Source: Thermoplasmata archaeon
GTDB lineage: Archaea; Thermoplasmatota; Thermoplasmata; Thermoplasmatales; Thermoplasmataceae
Direction of reading: 5' to 3'
Length of the DNA stretch: 12,895 bases
Assembly: GCA_021792045.1 (NCBI GenBank)
Contig: JAJYVJ010000043.1
Coordinates: 1-12,895 of the forward strand
Both the position numbers and the translations under genes were made by a program. The stretch's first letter is position 1, and each line of letters opens with the position of its first letter. A model generated the notes under the pieces. It had not been told where the DNA came from and searched no databases. It saw only the letters and a program-made list of their open reading frames with translations. Of the stretch, positions 6,056-12,895 are shown in pieces.

Positions 6056-7270
6056 ATGAATCAGGAGTCAAGAGTGGATAAAGACGATAATTCTTCGAAT
6101 ATAAATCACAGTTTCAGGTTTCTCTTGGTTTCCAGGGCATCAAGAAGTATAGGGCTAATTTTCATAACATTGTCCTCTCCATTGTACTTGCTTTATCTCC
6201 ATTACTCGATACTCATTATTGGCGTAATCTACGTTTTTGTTATACTCTCTTCTATCATTCTTTCTGTCGGTATAGGAATGCTGGGAGATCGCGTTGGATT
6301 CAAAACTTCTCTCCTAGTTGGAGAAATACCTGCTTTGTTCATATCAGTCGTACTGACATTTACTATCAACAGAGATTTGATCCTTATCGGAATAATACTT
6401 TCCGGAACCGCAGGGACGCCTGGGGGAATGCGGGGGGCTTTCTCCCCGGGAATGACCGCTTACGTTGCAAAAAACTGGCCCCAAAATATTGATAGAGTGA
6501 AAAAAATAGGAATGATCACGGCCATTTCTTCTGTTGGATCAATTATTGGAGCAATAATGCTGTATATTCACGCGTACGTCTCCATCTTATTCGGATTTGT
6601 TGGAGCATTCAGATTCCTGTTTGGCATAGCTTTTGCACTTATTGCTACTTCATTCCTTAGCCTGATGTTCTTGAAAGAGAAACCTGCGATCAAAAAGAAA
6701 GAAAAGATCATGAAGAAGAGTAGCGGTAAATACACAGCGAGGGTTGTGCTCACTAACGTAGTAAACGGATCTGGAATTGGATTGGCTATGGTACTAATTG
6801 CTCCGTGGTTTGAGCTAAGGTATCAGATAACGCCCTCACAAGTCGGATTCATATTCATATGGGCTTATCTAGCCACTGCAATAGGATCTTATACGGCTGG
6901 CCGTTTTTATAGTGGGAGCAGGACATCATCATTAAAGTACGCTTCTGGCACCAGGATTCTACAAGGAGTTCTAATACTGGTTGTCGCATTATCACCGTTC
7001 CTAATCGTGTCAGAAGTAATATATGCATTTAGATCGGCCGTCGCTGGATTCGGTTCGCCGAACAGGACAGCTGTCAACGTAAGCGGAATAGAGGCTTCTG
7101 ACTACGGTGCATCCACAAGCATTCAGGGTGTTGCCAGCAGACTGCCTCAAGCACTTTCCGGAGTCTCTGGATATTTGATGGACATATACATACCAATGCC
7201 CCTGATTCTTGGTGGAGCTATTCAAACAATTGGAGGATGGGTATACTATAAAGTACTACATAAGTTGTGA
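6056..7270 (+). CDS. Major facilitator superfamily (MFS) transporter
   Basis: This is a 404-residue secondary transporter with about twelve membrane helices, the usual length for the family. MFS motif A is clear in the loop after the second helix: GMLGDRVGFKTSL (74-86). A lysine-rich central cytoplasmic loop (about 207-228) separates the two six-helix halves. The second half has the typical AGFGSPNRTAVNVSG (330-344) and a late GASTSIQGVASRLPQALSG segment (351-369). An unusually glycine- and proline-rich loop, SGTAGTPGGMRGAFSPGM (116-133), sits around helix 4 and may line the substrate path. The charged N-terminal tail (1-20) is cytoplasmic. The substrate is unknown. Placement directly before a two-gene ABC exporter suggests an efflux or detoxification block. 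That is inference, since the ABC genes have their own likely promoter. ATG 6056 is the first start, and no better downstream candidate exists. Confidence 0.88.
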   Translation: MNQESRVDKDDNSSNINHSFRFLLVSRASRSIGLIFITLSSPLYLLYLHYSILIIGVIYVFVILSSIILSVGIGMLGDRVGFKTSLLVGEIPALFISVVLTFTINRDLILIGIILSGTAGTPGGMRGAFSPGMTAYVAKNWPQNIDRVKKIGMITAISSVGSIIGAIMLYIHAYVSILFGFVGAFRFLFGIAFALIATSFLSLMFLKEKPAIKKKEKIMKKSSGKYTARVVLTNVVNGSGIGLAMVLIAPWFELRYQITPSQVGFIFIWAYLATAIGSYTAGRFYSGSRTSSLKYASGTRILQGVLILVVALSPFLIVSEVIYAFRSAVAGFGSPNRTAVNVSGIEASDYGASTSIQGVASRLPQALSGVSGYLMDIYIPMPLILGGAIQTIGGWVYYKVLHKL

Positions 7271-7319
7271 TCGATCCTGTGTCTCAAAAATGCCAGCGGG
7301 CGCATAACTGCAGAAATCG

Positions 7320-7325
7320 TTAAAT
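7320..7325 (+). promoter_or_regulatory. TATA-like box for the ABC exporter operon
   Basis: TTAAAT lies 52-57 bases before the GTG at 7377. Transcription would start near 7346-7352, giving a leader of about 25-30 bases that holds the Shine-Dalgarno sequence. This differs from the leaderless genes elsewhere in the window. Confidence 0.4.
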
Positions 7326-7363
7326 GAAAATATTGGGACGTAATAACTGATCACATGCTTTTA

Positions 7364-7368
7364 GAGGT
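7364..7368 (+). promoter_or_regulatory. Shine-Dalgarno sequence deciding the GTG start of the first ABC gene
   Basis: GAGGT sits 8 bases before GTG 7377. The frame has a TAG at 7362-7364, so GTG 7377 is the only reasonable start: the next in-frame methionine is residue 119, inside the transmembrane domain. Confidence 0.6.
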
Positions 7369-7376
7369 TTTTAGGG

Positions 7377-9140
7377 GTGCTCCAAAAAAATAATGCTTAT
7401 TCGATAAGGAGACTCTTTGGTGTCCTTGGACCACTCAAATTCTCCTTAAAATTTTTACGCGATAAGAAAATCATCGTAGGTTTAGTAATAGGATTTGCGC
7501 TTGCAACAAGCGCCCTAAGATTGTACATTCCCATATTCATTGGAGATTCAGTTTCAGACCTACAGAAAGGAAGTTATGTGACTATCGAACATATAGTCCT
7601 GTTAATAATTTTAGTTTCTGCCCTTTCAGCCATTTTTAGTTTCCTAGTAAATTATGGATCGCAGTTCCTTACTCAGAATTTTTCTTATAAACTTAGAAAA
7701 CTTGTATTTTCAAAGCTAATCAGGAAGCATATGGAGTTCTATCAATCACGAACTTCTGGAGATACTCTATCAAGAATGACGATGGATGTAACAGTCTCCG
7801 GCAATTTTGTTCAGGCCGCATTTTCCCAATTGATTCCCACAGTGTTTTTGATACTGTATGCTTTCGCACTCCTTTTCATGCTAAAACCACTGTATGCCGG
7901 CTTATTTGTTCTGGTTGTTCCCATATTAATATTTCTTGGAATGGTTTATCAGAATAACCAACGAAACCATTGGAGAAAGATAAGGGAACATTACGGAACT
8001 ATGAACGAATACCTGCAGGAGAACATTATTGGAAATCGCGTGGTCCGAGGTTTTTCGAGGGAGAAAAACGAAATAGATCGTTTTAGCAACAAAACTGACG
8101 ATTATTTCGAAGAATACCAAGAAGTTGCGAGACTTAGGGGCCTTTTCAACAACCTAATGCCCCTTGTTGTATCTTCTGCTTCCTCGATTGTACTAATCTA
8201 TGGAGGATATACTTCGTATATATCTTTTGCTTCTGTAGGTTCCCTAGTGGCCGCGATAAATATTTTTGGAATGATTAGCGGTCCGGTTGGAAATCTCGGA
8301 AGGCTCATAGTGACATCTGAAAATGCAAATGCAGGAATAGAAAGGATAGACGAGATAACCGACAACAAGCTCGATGAAGATCATGATTCCGGAATTAAAA
8401 CCATCGAAAATGGGGACATAAAATTTCATCATGTGTCATTCAAAAGAGGTAATCGCTTCATTCTAAAAGATCTGGATTTTGAAATTAAGGAGGGGGAGTT
8501 CCTGGGGATAACAGGAAAAACGGCCTCGGGAAAATCCACGCTTTTCTCCCTGCTATCTAGATTTTATGATCCTACGGAAGGAAAAATCTCCATAGGTGAC
8601 GTGGATCTGAAGGATGCAAACCTCTCTACACTCAGAACGTTTATTGCCGTTGTCCCTCAGGAAGTAAACATATTCTCAGGGACGATTAAAGAGAATGTTG
8701 CATTTGGAGTAAAAAATGTGAGTGATAAAGAGATAGAACATGTATGTGAAATATCCTTGGTTTCCGAATTCGTTAATAACTTTTCAGACCGATACAACAC
8801 GCTTGTCGGTGAAAGAGGCGTCACACTTTCTGGAGGCCAAAAGCAAAGAATTGCAGTAGCACGTGCGCTTCTCATTCATCCTCATGTATTGATCTTAGAC
8901 GATGCGACCTCCAGCGTCGATCCGGAAACTGAACTGGATATGCTTCGGAATATTCGATCGTATCTAAACAAAACAACCGTCGTCGTGATATCACTCAGAT
9001 ATTCGGTCCTCAAATTCTGCGATCGAGTGTTGAGACTCAATGGCATGGATCTCATTGAAGATATCGAACCAAGCCAGCTTCTTTATCTATATCAAACTGA
9101 CGAGGCAAGGGATATAAAGGAGGTTGATGGCGACGCCTAA
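7377..9140 (+). CDS. ABC exporter half-transporter, degenerate-site subunit
   Basis: This 587-residue protein has an N-terminal six-helix transmembrane domain (about 20-310) and a C-terminal ATP-binding domain (about 345-560), the layout of lipid, drug or peptide exporters. The exporter marks SGDTLSR (127-133) and GNRVVRGFSRE (219-229) are present. The ATP site shows Walker A GKTASGKST (380-388), Q-loop Q428, an intact signature LSGGQ (484-488) and Walker B VLILDD (504-509). The catalytic glutamate position is aspartate, D509. The switch-loop histidine is replaced by leucine, L540 in ISLRYS. Together these indicate a Walker A/B/H set unable to hydrolyse ATP well, paired with a good signature motif donated to the partner. 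This is the pattern of the degenerate half in heterodimeric exporters such as TM287/288. The gene overlaps its partner by 14 bases and starts at GTG with a clear Shine-Dalgarno. The substrate is unknown. Confidence 0.92.
   Translation: MLQKNNAYSIRRLFGVLGPLKFSLKFLRDKKIIVGLVIGFALATSALRLYIPIFIGDSVSDLQKGSYVTIEHIVLLIILVSALSAIFSFLVNYGSQFLTQNFSYKLRKLVFSKLIRKHMEFYQSRTSGDTLSRMTMDVTVSGNFVQAAFSQLIPTVFLILYAFALLFMLKPLYAGLFVLVVPILIFLGMVYQNNQRNHWRKIREHYGTMNEYLQENIIGNRVVRGFSREKNEIDRFSNKTDDYFEEYQEVARLRGLFNNLMPLVVSSASSIVLIYGGYTSYISFASVGSLVAAINIFGMISGPVGNLGRLIVTSENANAGIERIDEITDNKLDEDHDSGIKTIENGDIKFHHVSFKRGNRFILKDLDFEIKEGEFLGITGKTASGKSTLFSLLSRFYDPTEGKISIGDVDLKDANLSTLRTFIAVVPQEVNIFSGTIKENVAFGVKNVSDKEIEHVCEISLVSEFVNNFSDRYNTLVGERGVTLSGGQKQRIAVARALLIHPHVLILDDATSSVDPETELDMLRNIRSYLNKTTVVVISLRYSVLKFCDRVLRLNGMDLIEDIEPSQLLYLYQTDEARDIKEVDGDA
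9119..9124 (+). promoter_or_regulatory. Shine-Dalgarno sequence of the second ABC gene, inside the first
   Basis: AAAGGAGGT (9116-9124) is a near-perfect match to the 16S rRNA 3' end and lies within the last codons of the first ABC gene. Only two bases separate GGAGGT from ATG 9127, a short spacing. Coupling to the terminating upstream ribosome could compensate. Confidence 0.6.
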
Positions 9141-10908
9141 AGGTTCTTCGTGGGATATTGATGAGAGCAACTACGATAAACGGAACAGAACAAAAACTTT
9201 AAAAAGGCTCATCAGAGACATGATTTCATATAGAAGCCACTTTAACAGAGTCATAATCGCTATAATAATAAATGCCGCTGCTGGAGCGCTGTATCCGATA
9301 GCACTGGCATTTGCCATAAATGGTGTAGTATACAGACACATTATTGATCTATATATTTTTGGTTCTGCCTTCTTTCTCCTTTACCTAATTCAGTTCTTTG
9401 CAAGTAGATCTAGAACCGTCTATTCTACCTACCTTGCCCAGTCAGTCGTCAGGAACATGCGTGATAGATCTTTTGAAAATCTACAATACGTCCCCGTTAG
9501 CTTCTTCTCCAATGTTAAGGCTGGATATCTCATAAGCAGGATAACAAATGATGGAGAAATGCTGAGTGAGTTCCTTACTTTTCAATTGCCGCAGGTGCTT
9601 TCTGGAATCACGACAGTTATAGTCTCCATAGGAGTGATGTTTTATTATGATTTCAATTTAGCTCTGTATGCACTTGTAATTGTCCCTGTTGTAATAGCAT
9701 TCTCGTTTGGTATCCGCAACCGCGTAAGGCGAAACTATCTCAGAACACGAAAAACAATAGCTGCCATAACAGGTAATGTCGCTGAAAATATAAGCGCCAT
9801 CCGGGCGATTAAATCATTTACAGTGGAAGAACCTACTGATGAAAATTTTGATTTCCTGAATAAAGACAATTTCAATGCGAACATGAAAGCGGCTAGGCTC
9901 TCGTCAACATATGGCGCCGTCCTGAGGATTATTGAAGCACTGGGGATAGCCCTTGTGATCTATGTTGGGGCCAGAGAGGTCTTTTCAGGAATTATAACAC
10001 TGGGAATTCTTATTGCTTTCATAGTATACGTCCAGGAATTCTTTGATCCTGTTACCCAACTTTCACAGCTTTACAACTCATATCAATCAGCGATGGTTGG
10101 AGCTGAGCGAATATATGGCATAATGGATTTTCCACGGGACAACGCCAGTGAGGCAAATGGTGTCCCTGTCGACTTGTTTAAGAAAATAGAATTTCAAGAC
10201 GTTACTTTCTCTTACAGAGATAGACCGGCCCTAAAAGACATAACATTAGAGATTAAAAATGGTGAGCATGTAGGTATCGTCGGACATACCGGTGCGGGAA
10301 AAACAACGCTCTCCAACCTTCTATTGAAATTTTATTCCCCGACGAACGGGACGATACTACTTAACGGAAATGATTTGTCTTCAATTGCTACGAAAGATTA
10401 CAGGGAAATCGTTGTTCCTGTTCTTCAAGATATAATGCTCTTCAAAGGAACTGTTTACGAAAACATAATATTTTACGACGACAAAAGAACAAAAGAAGAT
10501 GTAGAGAAACTGATAGAGCGCTTTAACCTGCAGGACATATTCAAGGGCCTACCAAATGGTGTTGAGAGCGATGTAGGCGAGATGGGAAGGAATCTTTCTG
10601 AAGGGCAGAGACAGGCAATCTCAATTTTACGTGCATTTTTGAGGGATCCCCAGGTGCTAATATTAGACGAACCGACCTCTCAGATCGATCTCTTTTCTGA
10701 GAAATTACTCATACAATCACTTAGGAAATTCATAGAAGAAAAGACGTTAATTTTGATTACTCATCGTTTTTCCATGATCTCTTTGATTGACAAAATAGTC
10801 GTTATAAATCAGGGTGAAATTGTTGAAGAAGGTTCCTATGACGAATTGATCAGCAGGAAGGGCATCTTCTATAAGATGAATTCTACACAGTTCGGCAATG
10901 AGACCTAG
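9127..10908 (+). CDS. ABC exporter half-transporter, ATP-competent subunit
   Basis: This 593-residue partner of the preceding gene has the same layout: a six-helix domain (about 40-330) and an ATP-binding domain (about 353-580). The ATP site is canonical: Walker A GHTGAGKTT (386-394), Q434, Walker B VLILDE with catalytic E515, and switch histidine H546 in ITHRFS. Its signature motif is altered to LSEGQ (490-494), glutamate for glycine at 492. It would complete the partner's inactive site poorly, while the partner's intact LSGGQ completes its own good site. The pair should therefore work as an obligate heterodimer in the cytoplasmic membrane. ATG 9127 is chosen over the TTG at 9124 because the latter lies within the Shine-Dalgarno. 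The 14-base overlap indicates translational coupling, which would favour equal amounts. A T-run (10926-10930) follows the stop. Exported compound unknown; drug, lipid or peptide are all possible. Confidence 0.92.
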   Translation: MATPKGSSWDIDESNYDKRNRTKTLKRLIRDMISYRSHFNRVIIAIIINAAAGALYPIALAFAINGVVYRHIIDLYIFGSAFFLLYLIQFFASRSRTVYSTYLAQSVVRNMRDRSFENLQYVPVSFFSNVKAGYLISRITNDGEMLSEFLTFQLPQVLSGITTVIVSIGVMFYYDFNLALYALVIVPVVIAFSFGIRNRVRRNYLRTRKTIAAITGNVAENISAIRAIKSFTVEEPTDENFDFLNKDNFNANMKAARLSSTYGAVLRIIEALGIALVIYVGAREVFSGIITLGILIAFIVYVQEFFDPVTQLSQLYNSYQSAMVGAERIYGIMDFPRDNASEANGVPVDLFKKIEFQDVTFSYRDRPALKDITLEIKNGEHVGIVGHTGAGKTTLSNLLLKFYSPTNGTILLNGNDLSSIATKDYREIVVPVLQDIMLFKGTVYENIIFYDDKRTKEDVEKLIERFNLQDIFKGLPNGVESDVGEMGRNLSEGQRQAISILRAFLRDPQVLILDEPTSQIDLFSEKLLIQSLRKFIEEKTLILITHRFSMISLIDKIVVINQGEIVEEGSYDELISRKGIFYKMNSTQFGNET

Positions 10909-10925
10909 ACCAGTAAATGCTAAAC

Positions 10926-10930
10926 TTTTT
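10926..10930 (+). terminator. Possible T-run terminator of the ABC operon
   Basis: Five consecutive T residues lie 18 bases after the TAG of the second ABC gene and before the promoter region of the protease gene. There is no stem-loop. Confidence 0.25.
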
Positions 10931-10969
10931 GAATGCCATTTTATAAATAAAAATTGCATTTCAAAGAGG

Positions 10970-10975
10970 TTAAAT
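10970..10975 (+). promoter_or_regulatory. TATA-like box for the HtpX-like protease
   Basis: TTAAAT lies 23-28 bases before ATG 10998 and is preceded by the purine-rich AAAGAGG, a plausible BRE. A second AT-rich candidate, TTTATAAATAAAAA (about 10940-10953), would give a longer leader. Confidence 0.4.
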
Positions 10976-10997
10976 CTCTGTATTACATCCCCTTTCA

Positions 10998-11972
10998 ATG
11001 GATTTCTTATCAGCAAAGTTAAGGATCGTTAGTGTCCTTGTCGGGATTGCTATTGCTGGTATAGCTGTAGGTATCATCGCACTTACCGTGAAACTTGTCT
11101 GGGGGTTTTCATTATCCGTTATCAGTATATATTTTATAATCGGGGTAATAGTGGTAATAGACGTAATGCAGTGGCTTTTTTCTCCATATGTCATTTCAAG
11201 GATGTACAGGCTTAAAGAGATCAACTCAACTGACATGGAGTATTCCTGGCTGGTTCAGCTGGTCAACAACGTTAGCCAAACCAACAAGCAGAAAATGCCG
11301 AAGGTCTTCATAGCGGAAGTAAATGAACCAAATGCGTTTGCCTTTGGGTCGCCTATTGCCGGAAGAAGAATGGCCGTCACAAGAGGCGCGTTAAATATTC
11401 TTAACAGGGACGAGTTGGCAGCAGTTATAGGCCATGAGATGGGACACCTGAGGCACAGGGATGTTGAATTGCTAATGGCCATAGGTCTAATACCAACGTT
11501 GATATTTTATTTTGGTTTTATGCTTCTGTTTTCTGGTAATAACCGAAACAATGGAGGTTACATATTTCTCATTGCAATACTCCTTGTCGCTGTGAGTTTT
11601 GTTTTCAATCTGATGATACTTGCAGTCAATAGAATGAGAGAGGCTTATGCAGATATTAATGCCGCTAAGACTGTTGACGGTGGTGCAGAGAATCTTCAAA
11701 CTGCTCTGGCAAAAATTGTCAGCAGTTATGGAGTGCAAAAAAGTTACAATAGATTCTCGAGACGCCAACGAAATAGCAGTAGCAGTTCAAGTGCTGGTTC
11801 ATCATTTTCCAACATGTTAATGTTTTCAAGCACCAAAGATGCCGAATATGGTGACTACAGGAGCCTCCTAGACGAGTGGAAAAGAATGAAGCCGAGTTTA
11901 ATATCCACGATTTTCAGCGATCATCCTCACCCGGCCAAGAGAATACAACTCTTGGAAAGATACAAGTCATAG
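10998..11972 (+). CDS. htpX: HtpX-type membrane zinc metalloprotease (M48)
   Basis: This 324-residue protein is a membrane-embedded endopeptidase of family M48, whose bacterial member HtpX degrades misfolded membrane proteins under stress. Two N-terminal helices (about 11-30 and 40-61) precede the catalytic domain. The zinc-binding HEMGH is at 146-150, in VIGHEMGHLRHRD. Two more helices follow (about 158-178 and 187-210). The third zinc ligand is E215 in RMREAYAD (212-219). The closing SDHPHPAKRIQLL (307-319) matches the conserved C-terminal block around the active-site cleft. The substrate-strand region NEPNAFAFGSP (109-119) is also typical. An odd feature is a basic then serine-rich stretch (RRQRNSSSSSSAGSSFS, 255-271), probably a surface loop. 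The gene is followed tail-to-tail by the winged-helix regulator; the TAG here abuts the reverse-strand TGA. Its promoter looks leaderless. The protein is complete and of normal length. Confidence 0.92.
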   Translation: MDFLSAKLRIVSVLVGIAIAGIAVGIIALTVKLVWGFSLSVISIYFIIGVIVVIDVMQWLFSPYVISRMYRLKEINSTDMEYSWLVQLVNNVSQTNKQKMPKVFIAEVNEPNAFAFGSPIAGRRMAVTRGALNILNRDELAAVIGHEMGHLRHRDVELLMAIGLIPTLIFYFGFMLLFSGNNRNNGGYIFLIAILLVAVSFVFNLMILAVNRMREAYADINAAKTVDGGAENLQTALAKIVSSYGVQKSYNRFSRRQRNSSSSSSAGSSFSNMLMFSSTKDAEYGDYRSLLDEWKRMKPSLISTIFSDHPHPAKRIQLLERYKS

Positions 11973-12596
11973 GTCCTTTCTTTTAGATATAAGGAATCTG
12001 CACAAGCCGCTTCCGTCAACCTGCCTGTGGGTGGATTTCACATCCATATCAAGAACAGACGAGAATAATGAAGTTTCAAGCGAACACGCAATTCCAAATC
12101 TATTTGATATCCGGAATATAGGGCAATTATACTCCAGTAATTCATCCGCCTGATTGTTCAATTTATTGTGTTCTGGAAAATAGTTTTCCTCTTCGCGCAA
12201 CTTCACCAAAGTCTCTATTTTCTTTTCCTGATTCAGGCCATAGAGTTTCTTTGAGTACTCGATTCTGATGGCCTGATAGCGATCCTTCAAGAAACTCTCT
12301 ATTATGTCTCCCTCTCCTTTTTCTGAAATATAAGTTAATAAATCCTCCAACATTGCGTCACTTGAATTATTTAACATGCTTTTAGAACCCTCCTTGAGGT
12401 TGAAGATAAAATAAGGTCTCCCTATTTTATTCTTAATTATTTTCCGTTCAATCATGCCCCTGTTTTCTAGTTTCTGTATTTGATTCAATACCCCCATCTT
12501 TGAGATGCCGATTCTTTGTGACAAATCATTCAAGCTTAGTCCGTTAGAAGTCTTCAATTCCAGTATAATTCTTGTGTATGATGGATATTTGTCCAT
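11967..12596 (-). CDS. Winged-helix transcriptional regulator with C-terminal cysteines, SufR/COG2345-like
   Basis: This 209-residue predicted regulator has an N-terminal winged helix-turn-helix (about 6-67). The recognition region is LSLNDLSQRIGISKMGVLNQ (20-39), followed by a wing with KIGRPYFIF (57-65). A charged, helical middle part (about 80-150) probably dimerises. The C-terminal part holds three cysteines, C158 in YNCPI, C171 in GIACSLE and C199 in GLCRF, plus H190. This fits the layout of SufR-like and COG2345 regulators, where C-terminal cysteines bind an Fe-S cluster. Cluster binding is inferred. The likely role is sensing iron, Fe-S status or redox state and repressing genes. A perfect 22-bp inverted repeat overlaps its own TATA region, pointing to autoregulation. 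It converges with the htpX gene and diverges from nep1, and could also affect nep1. Initiation at the ATG facing 12596 fits a leaderless transcript. Confidence 0.85.
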   Translation of the reverse strand: MDKYPSYTRIILELKTSNGLSLNDLSQRIGISKMGVLNQIQKLENRGMIERKIIKNKIGRPYFIFNLKEGSKSMLNNSSDAMLEDLLTYISEKGEGDIIESFLKDRYQAIRIEYSKKLYGLNQEKKIETLVKLREEENYFPEHNKLNNQADELLEYNCPIFRISNRFGIACSLETSLFSSVLDMDVKSTHRQVDGSGLCRFLISKRKDL

Positions 12597-12616
12597 GTTA
12601 TGGTATTTCTGTGGGC

Positions 12617-12628
12617 TATATATTTATA
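12617..12628 (-). promoter_or_regulatory. TATA box of the winged-helix regulator
   Basis: The reverse strand reads TATAAATATATA 21-32 bases before the start codon. It is the best-looking TATA box in the window, and its upstream half lies within the palindrome at 12624-12645. Confidence 0.55.
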
Positions 12629-12645
12629 ATGTTTCCACATTATAA
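12624..12645. promoter_or_regulatory. Operator-like perfect inverted repeat
   Basis: Two perfect 9-bp arms, TTATAATGT and ACATTATAA, flank the 4-base spacer TTCC. The site overlaps the upstream half of the regulator's TATA box and its BRE position. Binding there would block TBP/TFB loading. The 22-bp length suits a winged-helix dimer. The likeliest ligand is the adjacent regulator, acting as an autorepressor; this is inferred. Confidence 0.6.
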
Positions 12646-12736
12646 TCTTTACAAAATTACTCGCTCACCTCCCTAAAAATTATGAAGGATAAATCTTGAT
12701 CATCTCTAATTCTTAACTACCGTTCGATCCTGCAAA

Positions 12737-12748
12737 TATATTATTAAG
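12737..12748 (+). promoter_or_regulatory. TATA-like box for nep1
   Basis: TATATTATTAAG lies about 18-29 bases before ATG 12766 with no Shine-Dalgarno in between, consistent with a leaderless transcript. The roughly 90 bases between it and the palindrome show no further motif. Confidence 0.4.
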
Positions 12749-12765
12749 TTACGCTATAACCACCT

Positions 12766-12895
12766 ATGTTGACTATCCTTCTTGTTGACGCAGAACTGGA
12801 ACTGATCCCAAAGGAGATGTGGGATGACCATTCCATTATAAAGTTAGCAAAACTGCGAAAGAAACCGGTTAGAGAAATAATCCTCGACAGCAATT
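12766..12895 (+). CDS. nep1: rRNA small subunit pseudouridine methyltransferase Nep1 (5' part)
   Basis: Only the first 43 codons are in the window; the gene runs off the right edge. The translation begins MLTILLVDAELELIPKEM and reaches REIILDSN (36-43). This matches the archaeal Nep1/Emg1 start, in which the acidic DAELELIP strand-turn and the LDSN motif are conserved; in the family, histidines typically follow that motif. Nep1 is a SPOUT-class, SAM-dependent enzyme that N1-methylates a pseudouridine in 16S/18S rRNA and helps assemble the small ribosomal subunit. It is typical of Archaea and Eukarya, so it supports an archaeal source for this DNA. The remainder, with the SAM-binding knot, cannot be checked here. 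It is divergent from the winged-helix regulator. Confidence 0.85.
   Translation, partial: MLTILLVDAELELIPKEMWDDHSIIKLAKLRKKPVREIILDSN

Noticed and set aside
1..12895. CRISPR arrays, insertion sequences, tRNA or rRNA genes, toxin-antitoxin or other defence modules
   Set aside because: No regularly spaced repeats, transposase motifs, terminal inverted repeats, cloverleaf sequence or recognisable defence proteins were seen on either strand.

Overview
The window reads as chromosomal DNA of an archaeon, most probably an acidophilic member of the Thermoplasmatales or a close relative. The evidence is: (i) an archaeal-type Nep1 gene at the right edge; (ii) most genes have a T/A-rich box about 20-35 bases before the ATG and no Shine-Dalgarno sequence, the usual layout for leaderless archaeal transcripts; (iii) protein families seen mainly in Euryarchaeota (a small DUF6015-like protein, a SufR/COG2345-like regulator); (iv) a membrane protein whose external domain is packed with N-glycosylation sequons. 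The base composition is moderately AT-rich. The taxonomic call is inference; no rRNA gene or other marker is present.

Layout. Bases 1-4624 form a sugar and glycan neighbourhood, all on the + strand, with each gene apparently under its own promoter. It holds an NAD-dependent sugar epimerase/dehydratase (99-878), a 668-residue GT-C-like multi-span membrane protein (1100-3106), a tiny cysteine-rich CWC protein (3233-3394), and a sugar-1-phosphate nucleotidyltransferase with a cupin-like C-terminal extension (3677-4624). The epimerase and nucleotidyltransferase could supply activated sugars, and the membrane protein could use lipid-linked sugars at the cell surface. That link is inferred from proximity. 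Bases 4709-6001 hold three small proteins of unknown function: one conserved archaeal type, one single-span membrane protein on the - strand, and one soluble helical protein.

Bases 6056-10908 are a transport block: an MFS transporter followed by two overlapping ABC exporter half-transporters. The two ABC proteins have complementary defects in their ATP-site motifs, which predicts an obligate heterodimer with one degenerate and one competent ATP site. These two genes are the only ones in the window with clear Shine-Dalgarno sequences.

Bases 10998-12895 hold an HtpX-type membrane metalloprotease, a convergent winged-helix regulator with three C-terminal cysteines (possible Fe-S sensor), and the first 43 codons of nep1 running off the right end. 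A perfect 22-bp inverted repeat overlaps the TATA region of the regulator, suggesting autorepression.

I found no CRISPR array, insertion sequence, tRNA, rRNA or recognisable defence system. The most interesting items are the asymmetric ABC pair, the operator-like palindrome, the sequon-dense domain and the nucleotidyltransferase-cupin fusion.
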